A stretch of DNA of 64,000 bases from Symbiodinium natans (lineage: Eukaryota; Sar; Dinophyceae; Suessiales; Symbiodiniaceae), in contig CAJNDS010000002.1 of NCBI GenBank assembly GCA_905221605.1, positions 231,001-295,000 on the forward strand, in the 5' to 3' direction. Made by a program: the position numbers and the translations under genes. Of the stretch, positions 28,467 through 40,055 are shown one piece after another. The notes below the pieces were generated by a model. It did no database searches. It worked only from the letters and a program-made list of their open reading frames with translations, and was not told the origin of the DNA. Each line of letters opens with the position of its first letter. Positions within the stretch are counted from its first letter, which is position 1.

Positions 28467-29773
28467 CTGATCAGGGAAGTAGCCCTAAACCCTAGGGTTT
28501 AGGGTTTAGGGTTTAGGCGGTTTAGGGTTTAGGGTTTAGAGTCCGAAAACCCTAAACCCTAAAGAGTTTAGGGTGTTCAGGCTTCAGTGTTCGAGGCTAA
28601 GGAAGCATTTGCTCGAGCTCCTTGACTGAACATAGGGTTTAGGGTTTAGGGTTCAGGGTTCCCGGCTTAGGGTTTAGGTTTACGGGCTTAGGGTTTAGGG
28701 CTTAGGATAGCGGAATTTCCTATGAAGAAGCAAGTGCTGGAACAGCTGTTCTATCTGCAGTCCCCCTAGGCCTCTCTACAGTGTTCCCCTGAAGCCCTGA
28801 ACCCTAAACCGAAACCCTGAGGGTTAGGGCTTCAGGGTCTGTTCGGCGTGCACTTTCGCTGACCAAATAGCCCTGGAGCCTTTAACCCCTAAACCCTAAA
28901 CCCCAAAACCAAAACCCTAAAAGCCTAAACCCCAAAGCCTAAACTCGAAACCCTAAAAACCTAAATCCCAAACCCCAAGCCCTAAACCCGAAACAATGAA
29001 ACCGTAAACCCCAAAGCCTAATCCGAAACCCTAAATCCTCAACCCCAAAACCCCAAACCCTAAACCCTACAACTCTCAAATCCGACCCTAAATCCGAAAC
29101 CCTAAACCCTAACCCTAGACCCCAAACCCTAAACCCCGAAATAAAAGGGTTCTAAGGAAGCCTCTGGGGAGTAGCGGAGAGTATCAGGGACCCCTATGCT
29201 TCATACCTAAACCCCCCTAGGAACCCATCCTAAACCCTAAACCCCAAACCCAAAACCCTAAAACCCCAAAACCCTAAACCCTAAACCCTAAACCCCAAAA
29301 CCCTAAACCCCCAAAACCCTATACACCTGAATCGCACCCCGGCCCGACCACATCCTATAACCTCGAGTCCCAAAACCCCCAAGCCCTGATGTTGACGTCC
29401 CTTAGGGTTTAGGGTTTAGGGTTTAGGGTTTAGGGTTTAGGGTTTAGGGTTTAGGGTTTAGGGTTTAGGGCTGCGTGACCTTGGTAAAAACCCAACAGTC
29501 TTGAAAACCTTCAGCTAAACCCTGACATGCGATTCCGGTAAACCCCATAAACCCTATAAACACTAATTACGCAACCCTGTAAACCCCAAACCAGCACCTG
29601 AAAACTGAAACACAATAAACCATGTAAAGACATATAAAAACTTGATAAACCCTAAATTTTAGGCCATGAACCGTAACCCTATACAACCCCTAAACCCTAC
29701 ACCCTACACCCTAAACCCTAAACCCTAAACCCTAAACAATGCGCTGTTCCATTCCGCTGTTCCGTCCCTTTGC

Positions 29774-29826
29774 CATGGGAGTAACTTCAGCGACTTAAAG
29801 ATTTGCCACTGGCCAACCAGCCATGC
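29774..29826 (-). CDS. candidate exon: AWLVGQWQIFKSLKLLP
   Basis: 53 nt, phase 0 from GGTCAAG|G, GC donor (CCATG|GC). Follows 29906-30009 in phase. Hydrophobic/aromatic, possibly a helix. Confidence 0.42.
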
Positions 29827-29905
29827 CTTGACCCCTGTCGCAACCCTAAACCCTAAACCCTAAACCCTAAACCTTAAACCCTAAACCCTAAACCCTAAAC
29901 CTCGC

Positions 29906-30009
29906 CTTCTTCTGATCTACGGCTATCAAGGCGTCCGGCACGTCTATCGGGACTGCGCAAGGGTCCGGATTGGTCTTCTTGTTCAACAACATGTGCGCCC
30001 GCAGTAACC
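29906..30009 (-). CDS. candidate exon: HMLLNKKTNPDPCAVPIDVP
   Basis: 104 nt: two bases plus 34 codons (LLRA before, DALIAVDQKK after the quoted part), GC donor (AAGAAG|GC). The acceptor GGCTTTAG|G lies inside a degenerate TTTAGGG unit on the sense strand. In phase with 30091-30140 upstream and 29774-29826 downstream. Confidence 0.47.
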
Positions 30010-30090
30010 CTAAAGCCTAAGCCCTAAACCCTAAACCCTAAACAGCCCTAAACCCTAAACCCGAAACCCCAAAAACACCCTGAGGCCGGC

Positions 30091-30140
30091 CTCCAACTGT
30101 GCGAGTGAGCGGCAGCAATGGTTTCCGACTAGGCCACGAC
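30091..30140 (-). CDS. candidate exon: SWPSRKPLLPLTRTVG
   Basis: 50 nt, acceptor TTGCACCAG|G, GC donor (GGAG|GC), one base left over that matches the next exon. Confidence 0.4.
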
Positions 30141-30502
30141 CTGGTGCAACGTTTTCTTTGTCCCTAAACCCTAAACCCCAAACCCTAAACCCGGGGTGGG
30201 GCTGGAGGTTCAGAGTTTCAGGGTCTTGGCTTTTGGGCTTCAAGGGGTTTGGAGGCTTTTTTGGTTTTGGGGCTTCAGGGTTTCAGGGTTTGGGGTGTTT
30301 GTGTTTTTTTGGCTTTAAGGGGTTTAGGAGGCTTAGCTTTTGGGTCTCAGGAATGAGTTGTTGCTTTTGTTTTTGGTGGGGGAGGGGTTCGGGGTTTAGG
30401 GCGATTTGGGGTTTAGGAAGTTTAGGGGGTTTGGGGGGTTTAGGAGGTTTAGGAGGTTTAGGAGGTTTAGGGGTTTAGGGTTGAGCCTTATAGTGTGTCA
30501 GC

Positions 30503-30582
30503 TTTGAAGGAAATTCTATGCAAGCTGTCACCCAGCGGGCCGCAGCAAAGCAGGCCGAGTAATTCTTTCATAGGATATTTGC
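30503..30582 (-). CDS. candidate exon: KYPMKELLGLLCCGPLGDSL
   Basis: 80 nt: two bases plus 26 codons (ending HRISFK). The acceptor GCTTCCTCTCAG|G is excellent; GC donor (TTCAAA|GC). A plus-strand frame is also open but less convincing. No family recognised. Confidence 0.43.
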
Positions 30583-30732
30583 CTGAGAGGAAGCAGTGCA
30601 AATTGCTGACCCTAAGGCCTGAACCCTAAACCCTAAACCCTAAACCCTAAACCCTAAACCCTAAACCCTAAGCCCTAAACCCTAAACCCTAAACCCTCAA
30701 AACCCAAGCCTTGAACCTCACACGGGTCAAGC

Positions 30733-30789
30733 CCCAGTGTTTCGAAGGAAAAGAGCATCGGTCCTCACCAGAACGACCGTGGACGCACA
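30733..30789 (-). CDS. candidate exon: CASTVVLVRTDALFLRNTG
   Basis: Phase-0 frame after GTCGTTTTAG|T; the 3' border is unclear. Confidence 0.35.
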
Positions 30790-31175
30790 CTAAAACGACC
30801 CTGAACCCCTAAACCCCTAAACCCCTAAACCCCTGAACCCCTGAACCCCTAAATCCCTAAACCCTTAAACCCTAAACCCTAAACCCTAAACCCTAAACCC
30901 TAAACCCTGAACCCTACCTAAGATAGCCAAAAACGTCCGAAACCCGATGGCCGAGATGTTCTCCTAAGGGCCCATGTACGTTTCGGGTTTAGGGTCTTGG
31001 GTGTAGGGCTTAGGCCCATGTACCCATACAGCATTCTACTTCGGGGCCTGAAGCCACTAAATACAGCACAGGAACCCCCTTTTTGGCCCAATTCGATACG
31101 ACCCTAAACCCTAGGCCCTAAACCCAAAATGGGTGCATGGACCCTCAGGGTTCGCCAGCAGATATCGACTTCAGC

Positions 31176-31261
31176 TTTTTGACACTTGCGGCGAAACGCC
31201 CGGCTGCGGCATTGCTGCGGGTGTGGAAAGTTGAAGTTCTGATTGGCCGGACGTTGGCAGC
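31176..31261 (-). CDS. candidate exon: AANVRPIRTSTFHTRSNAAA
   Basis: 86 nt, acceptor GGTTCTGAG|G, GC donor as drawn; continues GRFAASVK. A plus-strand ORF overlaps. Confidence 0.36.
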
Positions 31262-32016
31262 CTCAGAACCCACACCCTGTAGTCGTGCGCTTGCTCCTAA
31301 ACCCCAATCCCTACAGCCTAAACCCTCAGTAGGACTGTCAGGAAGCAGGTACCTCTGATCCCTTGAAGGCTCCTTGGTGGATGTGAAGAACCAAAAAAAA
31401 CGCCGCTCTGAAGAACTAGGAGGTTCATAGCATTGCAGACTGAGGGTGGCTCTCCCAAACCCCTGAATCCTAAACCCTACTAAGCCCGACACCCTAAACC
31501 CTTGACCCTAAACCCTAAGCCCTCTCGGCCTCATCCACCTCTGCAAACCTCAGACGCCCCCCCCAGCCGCAAACCCTAAGAGTTTAGGGTTTAGGGCCCA
31601 TGTACCCATGTAGTGTATACTTGGGCCCTAAAGCTACTCCCTACCCCTCCTACCCCGACCCCCCCTTTCCCTGCCCCTACCCCCCCCCCCCCCCTGGTCG
31701 GGATACCAAGACACTACACCCCCTATAAACCTAAATAGACATTAAACCCTAAACCCGGAACACTTTTCTTGTAGGTTGCCTACGAATCACACCAAGGGGG
31801 TCCATAGCCATTACCTCCAAAACAGTGGGTCTTGGGTTCTGAAGGCAAGTACTCTAGGCCGGTAAACCCTTAACCCTGAACCCTAACCCCTACTCAATCC
31901 CTAGACTCTAAACAAAGACCCTAAACCCTGAACCTAGACCCTAGACCCTAAACCCTAAACCCTAAACCCTAAACCCCAATGATTTACCAGGGGTTCTTAA
32001 GGCTCCTAAGGTATGC

Positions 32017-32082
32017 CGGGGCTGCGGGTTGCGAACGCACGCCGTGCTGATTGGCAAAGCAGGGTGCACGGCCTCGCCATCC
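32017..32082 (-). CDS. candidate exon: DGEAVHPALPISTACVRNPQ
   Basis: 66 nt, acceptor AAGGATCAG|G, GC donor (CCCCG|GC) or a GA donor slightly further on. Confidence 0.36.
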
Positions 32083-32274
32083 CTGATCCTTAAGGATCTG
32101 AAAAGGGCCCCTACTACGGGGTAAAGGGTTTAGGGTTTAGGGTTTAGGGTTTAGGGTTTAGGGTTTAGGGTTTAGGGTTTACCCTAAACCCTGAACCCTA
32201 ATACCGAAATCAACCCTGCTGCCCTTAACCCCCCCACCCCTCCGAAAGCCTGCCCGGGAGTCCCGGCCGACTTA

Positions 32275-32320
32275 CCCCCCCCCCCCCCCCCCCCCCAAAG
32301 CCTGCCCCCCCCCCCCCCCA
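32275..32320 (+). repeat. interrupted C homopolymers
   Basis: Two runs of about 20 and 16 C separated by AAAGCCTG. Confidence 0.9.
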
Positions 32321-32339
32321 CATGCCCAGAACCCCCCCC

Positions 32340-32620
32340 TGCCTGAACCCCCCATCCGAAGAAACAGCTTTTTCAATCAGTGGAGGTGTTTTTGGGCCCA
32401 CATGCCTAAACAGAACAAATGACAGTGTGTTTTCTGGCCAGAAATCCAAAATTTTCTGCAGATTGCTGAAGGTTTCAATTCCAGAGAAGTTCTTGTTCCA
32501 TCCGAGCTGGCCAGAAACAGCTCCAGAAGCTTCGCCGTCGATCTTTAGAGAAGCAGGTCTCGATTGAGATGTAGACAAAACTCCCTTGAGCTTGAGACTT
32601 CGCTGGAAGATTACGAGCAA
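32340..32620 (-). CDS. minus-strand open frame, about 90 codons
   Basis: Reads GQLGWNKNFSGIETFSNLQK and then ILDFWPENTLSFVLF, with Trp, Phe and Asn spaced as in a folded protein. The frame runs on into poly-Gly from the C homopolymer and is not coding there. It may be one or two exons (possible AG acceptor before ATCGACGGCG). A plus-strand frame is open too. Confidence 0.35.
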
Positions 32621-33389
32621 TTCTTCCGACCCCTATCTAGGATGGCCCTTAAAGCCCTCTGAAAAAGATTCCTAAATCCTAAATCCTAAACCCTAAACCC
32701 TAAACCCTACGTGTCCCAAGGGCCTACCTATCTATCTTACGGCCTGTGAGGTGACAATGAAGGGGTGACAAGAAAAAATCTTCGGACCCCGGAGTTTCCA
32801 GGAGCCCGGGGGAAGCCCTCAAGCTTAAAAGGCAACTGCTAAGGCTGAAGATGAAAATTAGGGTTTCGGGTTTAGGGTTTAGGGTTTAGGGTTTAGGGTT
32901 TAGGGTACGTGAACTCTTGGGGATTGAAGAAGCCCATCTCTGAGGCGTGCTTACCTGCTCGGCTTATGCCAGTGCGGCTCCGCAAACAGGAGCACCGCGT
33001 TCCGAAGAAGTCCCCAAGCACCCACGGGATTTTCAGACGGGCTTCCTTAAGAATTCCGAAGCCTACCTGTTGTTTTAGGTTGCCCGAGAATCACGCAAGG
33101 GCTCTATAAGCATAACTTACAAAAAGAAAGGGAGGTTTTGGAAAACCCTGAACCCTAAACCCTAAGCCCTAAACCCTAAATCCAAGACCCTATATACCCT
33201 AGACCCTAAAGTGTCGACTTTGGTATTTGGATGCTTCGGGTTGATAAAACTGTTCTACCTCAGGGGTGGGCTGCTCGTTTCCAAACCCTGTTGCTTAACC
33301 CTACTGGTTCTATCTAAGGAATGAGGGAATTAGCTACCTTACACCCCCTATATATATATAACCCTAAACCCTATAAACCCTATACCCTA

Positions 33390-33502
33390 TAAACCCTAAA
33401 CCCTAAACCCTAAACCCTAAACCCTAAACCCTAAACCCTAAACCCTAAACCCTAAACCCTAAACCCTAAACCCTAAACCCTAAACCCTAAACCCTAAACC
33501 CT
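33390..33502 (-). repeat. CCCTAAA array
   Basis: About 16 near-perfect units, following TATAAACCCTATA-type degenerate units. Confidence 0.95.
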
Positions 33503-33509
33503 AGCATAC

Positions 33510-36300
33510 CCTGAATCCCTCCCTCCTACGAAGAACCAGGAGTTAATGGGGCTGAGGATTTTGGGGTTCATGCCTAGGATGGCCTCACTGCCGGTTGAGT
33601 TTAGTGAGCTCCGAAGCCTTGCAGAGTTTAGGGTTTAGGGTTTAGGGTTTAGGGTTTAGGGTTTAGGGTTTAGGGGTACTTTGGAGGGCATCGCAGGGAG
33701 CTGTCATGCGGAACATGAGACGCATGGGTTTAGGGTTTAGGGTTTAGGGTTTAGGGTTTAGGATCCTGAACCCTGGAGAGATGTGTTTGACGAACGGATC
33801 ACAAAAATCCAAGGCTTGGGGTTTAGGGTTCACAACCCTAAACCCTTTACCTAAGTTCTTCACCCTTAGCTTAAGAAAACCCTAAACCCTAAACCCTAAA
33901 CCCTAAACCCTAAACCCTAAACCCTAAACCCTAAACCCTAAACCCTAAACCCTAAACCCTTAACCCTTAACCCTTAACCCTTAACTTAAGGGGGCTAGTA
34001 ATCGGTAGCAAGTTGCCACCGCCCCATGGTGTGTGCGTGGGGCCCCTGAACCTCAACCATGGGATTAGAGTACTGGTAGTACAGGGTAAGCGGTCCCATT
34101 TTGTAGGGTTCATGTAGCTGAAGCCCTAAACCCGAAACTCTAAACGCCATCCTAGACTCGACTTGGCCCTCAAAGCCCTCTGAAAAAACACTCCTACATG
34201 TTAAACATCATCCTCTTCAACCCAATGAGGGAAAGCATAACATTTCCCAAGTGCCTACCTAAACCCTAAACTCGAAACCCTAAACGCCTTGTGGCCCAGA
34301 TGAGTGTCTCCGAAACTCGGGGTGCTTTCACTTTTGCTCATGGGGGGGGGGAGGGGGGACCCTTCTAAGAGGATCCTGACTCTAGTTTCAAGATTCGGGC
34401 TTTGTAGGGTTTAGGGTTTAGGGTCTAGGGTTTAAGGGTTAAGGGTTTAAGGGTTTAAGGGTTTAAGGGTCTAAGGGTTTAAGGGTTTAAGGGTTTAAGG
34501 GTTTAAGGGTTTAAGGGTTTAAGGGTTTAAGGGTTTAAGGGTTTAAGGGTTTAAGGGTTTACGGGTTCAAGGGTTTAAGGAATTTAGGGGAACTTGGGTT
34601 TCAGGGGTACTTGGGTGCTTGGGTTTCAACTGAGGGTAGCTACATGGCCCTTGCTATGGTCCCCTACCTTCTTCTTTACTCAAGTCCGGGCCCTTGGGTT
34701 TGTTGGGTATACACGGAGTATATAAGGGTTTCCCATTTCAAGGCCCATACTAAGGGACCATGTAACTACCCTCAGATTTACGCTTGGCCACCCAGTGGCA
34801 AGACGCAACGAAGAAACTTGTAAACCCGGTCTCCCAGCTGTTGCGAAAAAAGGGCTTCGGCGATTTCTGGTGAGTGTCGGGTGCAGAGTGCAGGGTTTAC
34901 CCTGAACACCCTAACCTCTTTAGGGTTTAGCGTTTAGGACTCTAACCCCTAAACCCTAAACCCCAAACCCTAAACCCTGCCCCCCAGGACAGGCACCGGA
35001 TGACAAAGTAGCTTCTGGCTTCGGAAGGCTCAGGAGGCTTGAGAGGCTTCAGGGGTGGTTTCGGGTCTTGGGGTCTTTGAGCCCTCAACGCCCAACCCAA
35101 AAACAGAGAGTTTAGTGTCGGGGGGTTTAGGGTTTAGAGGTTTAGGGTTTCGGGTTTAGAGCTTTAGGGCTTTTCCTTCGGATTCTGCCAACAGCTGGGA
35201 GCACAGCGGGATATGCAGCATACTTGCGGCGTACACGCATCAAGCAGGCATTGAGGGCCGGCTGTCTTGTCTGGTTGTCTGGCGTCCTACCCTAAAGTCC
35301 ATGTAGGGTTGGGGTTTAGGGCGTATAGGGCTTATAGGGCTTATAGGGTTCATAGGGTTCAATGGGTTCATAGGGTTTATAGAGTTTATCTGGTTTATAG
35401 GGTTTGTAGGGTTTCGTCCATGTACCCTTATAGTATATGCTTGGGCCGTAAGAGCTACTAAATAGGAACCCCTTAAAGGCCCAAAATATACTCTTAGGGT
35501 TAGTAGGTTGTACCCAGAATAAAGGTACCATAATACAGAGAACTGCCATATCCCTAGAGAACTGCCCATGTCCCGAAATGCAGAACCTAAGCTGTGAAAA
35601 CCCAATGGAAGCCCTGGAAAAGAAGCACCGAGAAGGCTCACCCTACCAAAATGAGGTTCAATCCTAAAGGCAAGCTGGCCCTTGCAACGAAGCCTGGTTT
35701 AGGGCTGAGGGTTTGGCTTGTCGTGTAGGTTTCCAGGTGCGAAGGCGAAGGACCAGTGTTCCCCTAACCACCCCCCCGCCTCCCCGGCCCCCCCGGCGGA
35801 GGTCAACCTTAACCCTAAACCCTAAACCCTGAACCCTCCGTCTTTAGTTGGTTGGTGCCAGAACAGCATCACATGTCATGCCTGAAGTCTTAGGCAGCCA
35901 AGCCGCCCATACCTTCCCCCTTAGATTTGTAGACGTCTGCATGCCGAACCTAAGGCCCACTTGGAGGGTTTAGGGTTTAGGGTTTAGGGTTCAGGGTTTA
36001 GGGTATAGGGTATAGGGTATATATAGGGTTTAGGGTTTAGGGTTTAGGGTACTAATTAACCAATTAGAACTGTACTTATAACTGCACTTATAACCATATT
36101 AGGGCACTTAAGGGGCGTATAAGTGGGTTAAAAGTACAGCTACTTGGGGAATAAGTACCATGAACCTCCAAGCAAGCAGAAACACTAGGCTGCCCAGTAA
36201 CCTAGGCTTAAAAAGGGTGCCCCTTTTTTCCTCAAAGGGGGTTATAAGGGAACCTAAGCCCCCCCCAAGAAGGGAATAAGGGTACTACTGGGCATCCTAG
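33510..36300. other. repeat-dominated stretch with only weak coding signal
   Basis: Contains telomere-like arrays, the TTTAAGGG octamer array, and members of dispersed GGTACCC/GGGCCCATGTA-type repeats at about 34590-34770, 35410-35500 and 36090-36290. Short open islands at about 33575 (plus: ASLPVEFSELRSLAE) and 35190 (plus: STAGYAAYLRRTRIKQ) may be exons, but their borders are not decisive. Confidence 0.5.
34431..34580 (+). repeat. homogenised TTTAAGGG octamer array
   Basis: About 18 units with an inserted A relative to TTTAGGG, nearly uninterrupted. Confidence 0.9.
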
Positions 36301-36316
36301 AAATCATCGCAAGGAC

Positions 36317-36416
36317 CGGCCCAACTCGATCTTTTGGCTCGATTGACGCCCGATGCTCGGCGCTGTTTCTGCACGTGACTTCCAATCTTAATATCGGATG
36401 CCAGGGCAGTCTCGCA
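36317..36416 (-). CDS. candidate exon: CETALASDIKIGSHVQKQRR
   Basis: 100 nt, 33 codons plus one base, continuing ASGVNRAKRSSWA; GT donor (GGCCG|GTCC). The acceptor GGTTTAG|T is a TTTAGGG-type unit on the sense strand. Open and balanced in composition. Confidence 0.44.
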
Positions 36417-36915
36417 CTAAACCCTAAACCCTAAACCCTAAACCCTAAACCCTAAACCCTAAACCCTAAACCCTAAACCCTGCAACATTTCGGGACCCAA
36501 GGATACCGACAACTACATGGCAGTGTAGATAGGTGTATATATCTGCATATTTACCATTACATACATGTGTACGATTTTGACATACACACATACGTCTCTA
36601 CAACAGCATAGACACACGTCTACCTGTCTGCAACTGTATGTCGTTTATACTCATGTCGCTTGCTTCCGATCACTATAAACCCTAAACCCTAAACCCTGAA
36701 CCCCAAACTCTAAACCCTAAACCCTAAACCCTAAACCCTACGCGTTAAGGGCCCCCACTAAGGGCCCCCATGGTTCAGGGTTTAGGGTGTAGGGCTTTGT
36801 GTCTAGGGTCTAGGGTCTAGGGTCTAGTTTAGGGTTTAGGGCTTCGGGTTTAGGGTTTCGGGGCAACCCTCTTTGGGCTAGGAGGAGAATGATCTTCCAA
36901 CTTTTGGGAGTTTAC

Positions 36916-36976
36916 CGTATTGGCGCGACTGCCCTCACATTGAAAATAGCCTCGGCGAGATGCGGGGCGGGCCCTT
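36916..36976 (-). CDS. candidate exon before GTAAAC donor
   Basis: 61 nt, acceptor CCCCCACAG|A, donor ACG|GTAAAC. Two frames are open: GPAPHLAEAIFNVRAVAPIR, and one that fits the neighbours' phases (ARPASRRGYFQCEGSRANT). Confidence 0.36.
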
Positions 36977-37101
36977 CTGTGGGGGTTTAGGCTTAGGGCT
37001 TAAGGCTTAAGGCTTAGGGCTTAGGGCTTAGGGCTTAGGGTTTAGGGTTTAGGGTTTAGGGTTTAGGGTTTAGGGTTTAGGGTTTAGGGTTTAGGGCCTA
37101 C

Positions 37102-37179
37102 TCGAAGAAAATGGCTATAAAGAGCTGCTGCTCTTTATCAAGCAGGTCCCGAACTTGGGACAACGCCTCGCTGCTTCCC
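37102..37179 (-). CDS. candidate exon: GSSEALSQVRDLLDKEQQLF
   Basis: 78 nt, acceptor CTTGGGCAG|G, GT donor (TTCGA|GTAGGC); continues IAIFF. Helical, acidic-basic pattern. Confidence 0.42.
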
Positions 37180-37402
37180 CTGCCCAAGCACGGGATTGGG
37201 TTGGCCTTCAAACCCTTTGAAAAATATGTATATGTAGGGCCCCTTTTCAACCCCCAAAAGGCAAAATCTGAAAGCTTCCAAAAGCCCTTTGAACAAAGGT
37301 TATATACAGGGCCCCGTTTATAAACCCAAATAAGGGAAATGCACAAAACAATCCAAATAAGGAATACTAAGACTCCAAAAGCCCTTTGAAGAGCATGCAA
37401 AC

Positions 37403-37406
<4 letters not shown>

Positions 37407-37433
<27 letters not shown>

Positions 37434-37500
37434 AGATAGATAGATATAGATATATATATATATATATGAAAATATGTGTATATATATATAGAGAGAGAGG
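37407..37500 (+). repeat. TA/GATA microsatellite
   Basis: TA dinucleotides, AGATAGATAGATATAGA and GAGAGAG. Confidence 0.93.
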
Positions 37501-37605
37501 GCCCCTTATAAACCCACGTAAGGGTGAGTTCCAAAAGCCAACCCAAGGGGATCCAGGGCCCATAACGCAGACACACTTCGGCGCGTTCGGTTCAGGGATT
37601 GCCGC

Positions 37606-37633
37606 CAAACGGCCCGAGCATGCGGTGCTCCGG
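37606..37633 (-). CDS. candidate exon: PEHRMLGPF
   Basis: 28 nt, acceptor CTGGGAG|C, GC donor; the frame stays open upstream (YHWE). Weak because of size. Confidence 0.27.
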
Positions 37634-37709
37634 CTCCCAGTGGTAGGGTTTAGGGGCTGAAGGTGGTAGGGCTTATCGTTTGGGGTTTCGGGTTTCGGGT
37701 TTAGGGCTA

Positions 37710-37911
37710 GGGTTTAGGGTTTAGGGTTTAGGGTTTAGGGTTTAGGGTTTAGGGTTTAGGGTTTAGGGTTTAGGGTTTAGGGTTTAGGGTTTAGGGTTTA
37801 GGGTTTAGGGTTTAGGGTTTAGGGTTTAGGGTTTAGGGTTTAGGGTTTAGGGTTTAGGGTTTAGGGTTTAGGGTTTAGGGTTTAGGTTTAGGGTTTAGGG
37901 TTTAGGGTTTA
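37710..37911 (+). repeat. long TTTAGGG array
   Basis: About 28 units with one 6-bp unit near 37885. Confidence 0.97.
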
Positions 37912-37912
37912 C

Positions 37913-37990
37913 TTTGGGATGTGCGGTTGGCACATCTGTGCCACAGATCAGAGCATGGCCGAGATGCGGTGTATTCGACCCCTTACCGGA
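37913..37990 (-). CDS. candidate exon: SGKGSNTPHLGHALICGTDV
   Basis: 78 nt, 26 codons (ending PTAHPK), phase 0, acceptor GGCCACAG|T, GT donor (AAA|GTAAAC) that runs straight into the CCCTAAA array. In phase with 38079-38126 and 38239-38328. No confident family. Confidence 0.46.
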
Positions 37991-38078
37991 CTGTGGCCCT
38001 AAACCCTAAACCCTAAACCCTAAATCCTGAACCCTGAACCCTAAACAGACCCTAAACCCTGAACCCAGAATGCCTAAC

Positions 38079-38126
38079 CCCCACTCCCCAGATCTTCACC
38101 ACAGCCTCTCGACCCTCAATGTAGGG
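38079..38126 (-). CDS. candidate exon: PYIEGREAVVKIWGVG
   Basis: 48 nt, 16 codons, phase 0, acceptor ACCCAAAG|C, GT donor (GGGG|GTTAGG). Confidence 0.45.
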
Positions 38127-38238
38127 CTTTGGGTCGAGAACCCTAAACCCTAAACCCTAAACCCTAAACCCTAAACCCTAAACCCTACACCCTAAACCTT
38201 AAACCTAAACAGGGCTCTAGGGATCCTAGGCCCTCGAC

Positions 38239-38328
38239 CCTCAGCATAGTGTACTTCCAAGACGGTCCGTGAAGACTCCGGGGCCAAGCTACGTGACTCC
38301 CTAGGTCTGCGCTGACAACGAACTGCTC
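38239..38328 (-). CDS. candidate exon: EQFVVSADLGSHVAWPRSLH
   Basis: 90 nt, 30 codons (ending GPSWKYTMLR), phase 0, acceptor TTAAACCAG|G, GT donor (TGAGG|GTCGAG). Followed in phase by 38079-38126 and 37913-37990: three consecutive islands giving 72 codons without a stop. Confidence 0.47.
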
Positions 38329-39201
38329 CTGGTTTAATCAGGGTTTAGGGTTTAGGGTTTAGGGTTTAGGGTTTAGGGTGCGGTCTAGGCTCGAGCTGAA
38401 TGCTAGCCGGCTCGCGATTTTATGTCCCAACGCGAAGTACAAGACTCGCGCGATTTTCAACCGTGCTAGACTGAGGTTCCTCTATGGAAGCCGGGCACAG
38501 CAAGCGTGTTAAACCCACTGATCGGGCCACTGTTCTACCTGAGAGGCTTCATGAAAACATTCTGCTTGGTTCCAAGACACACTCGCCACGGCTGGTATGG
38601 TAGAACTCTACCGGGACCCTAAACCCTAAACCCTAAACCCTAAACCCCAAACCCTAAACCCTAAACCCCAAACCCTAAACCCTAAACCGGAATACTACTG
38701 GCTCTTGTTCCGACCCTTATGGCCGAGGCTCTAGACCCTGAGCAGTTTGTGTGCCATGTCGAACCAAGACTGTTTCGGCCGTGCTTCATATTGGGCCTTT
38801 CCCAAAATCGGGGTACCCTTTGATACCCAAAGAGACTAGAATCCCCTTAAAAGGGACCCCAAAAAATTGAAAAAGGGTACCCACATGTTTGGAAAACCCT
38901 CCATATTGAAACGCTTGTGTCTTCGGGGCATCGGGCTTCGCTTCACTTCGCCCAGCCGCTAAGCCCAGAGCCCTTGGCACGACCTGGGACTCTGGTTACC
39001 TACAAACCCTAAACCCTAAACCCTAAACCCTAAACCCAGTAGTGACTTCCCGTGAATTCGTAGGTATACCGGTAGAACCCAGGGTCCCAGGTATGGCCCC
39101 CTATATTGAAAGGGGCCACAATTCATGGCGCTGGAAATGTAAAAAATGCCCTCAACCCTAAACCCTAAACCCTAAACCCTAATCCCACTCACTCAGGGAG
39201 C

Positions 39202-39283
39202 TCGGAAATCGTTTCCGCCAAGCTCTCTCGGCTCACGTGTGACGCGGTTCCACGGCCGATGGGCTTTCCCATCATGGATCGGC
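39202..39283 (-). CDS. candidate exon: PIHDGKAHRPWNRVTREPRE
   Basis: 82 nt, 27 codons after one phase base, acceptor CCGCGGAG|G, GC donor (CCGA|GC). Confidence 0.4.
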
Positions 39284-39292
39284 CTCCGCGGC

Positions 39293-39492
39293 TTTAGGGT
39301 TCTTAGGGTTCTTAGGGTTCTTAGGGTTCTTAGGGTTTTGGGGGTTTTTAGGGTTTTTGGGGTTTTTAGGGTTTTTTAGGGTTTTAGGGTTTTTAGGGTT
39401 TTTAGGGTTTTTAGGGTTTCTGGGGTTCTTAGGGTTTTTGGGTTTTTTAGGGTTTTTAGGGTTTTTGGGGTTTTTGGGGTTTTTGGGGTTTC
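39293..39492 (+). repeat. 9-bp telomere-like variants (TTCTTAGGG, TTTTTAGGG)
   Basis: First five TTCTTAGGG units, then TTTTTAGGG/TTTTTGGGG units. The Gly-Phe-Leu or Asn-Pro-Lys ORFs across it are repeat translations. Confidence 0.93.
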
Positions 39493-40055
39493 GGGGTTCA
39501 GGGTTTGGGGTTGAGGGCTTAGACAAAACATGTCAATTCTGAGGACCTCGGGCTTACAAAAAACCTACTTTCTTTTTGTCAAAATCTGGAGGGTTTAGGG
39601 TTTAGGGTTTAGGGTTTAGGGTATGGGGTTAACGAAAATAGGGGACCCCTGATATCGTCACCCCAAATAGTAGGATTCCCTTGCAAAAAGGACCCCAACC
39701 AGGTACCCCTATTAATAAATGCGCGAACTTGAGAACGAAATACGCCCCTTTCGCAGATTCACGCGTCATGCATTACATTCACTTCGTTCATTTCATTGCA
39801 TTTCCTTGTAATCTTCTCCTTGGGCTTTTTCTATTCATAATCTCTGCGTTCAGTATATTATTAAGGGGGCTCTCTATCTTTCTTATAATGCCCCCTTTAA
39901 TACTAATAATAACACGCTTACAAGACGAAGAGAACAGAGTGAACGCAGTAAATTAATACGGTTATAAGTGAATGAAATAAGCGCATGAACCGTACTAATA
40001 TTAGTGCGTAAACTCGTGAACGAAGCCCGGGGTAATAATAATATTAGAACTACGT

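Noticed and set aside
38390-38560. Open plus frame (LEL-NASRLAILCPNAKYKTR type) and overlapping minus frame
   Set aside because: Both strands are open for over 100 nt with no decisive splice borders, so not listed as an exon.
39681-39956. 91-aa hydrophobic ORF as an organelle gene
   Set aside because: Hydrophobicity is expected from AT-rich DNA and no organelle family is recognisable; mentioned only within the AT-rich island.
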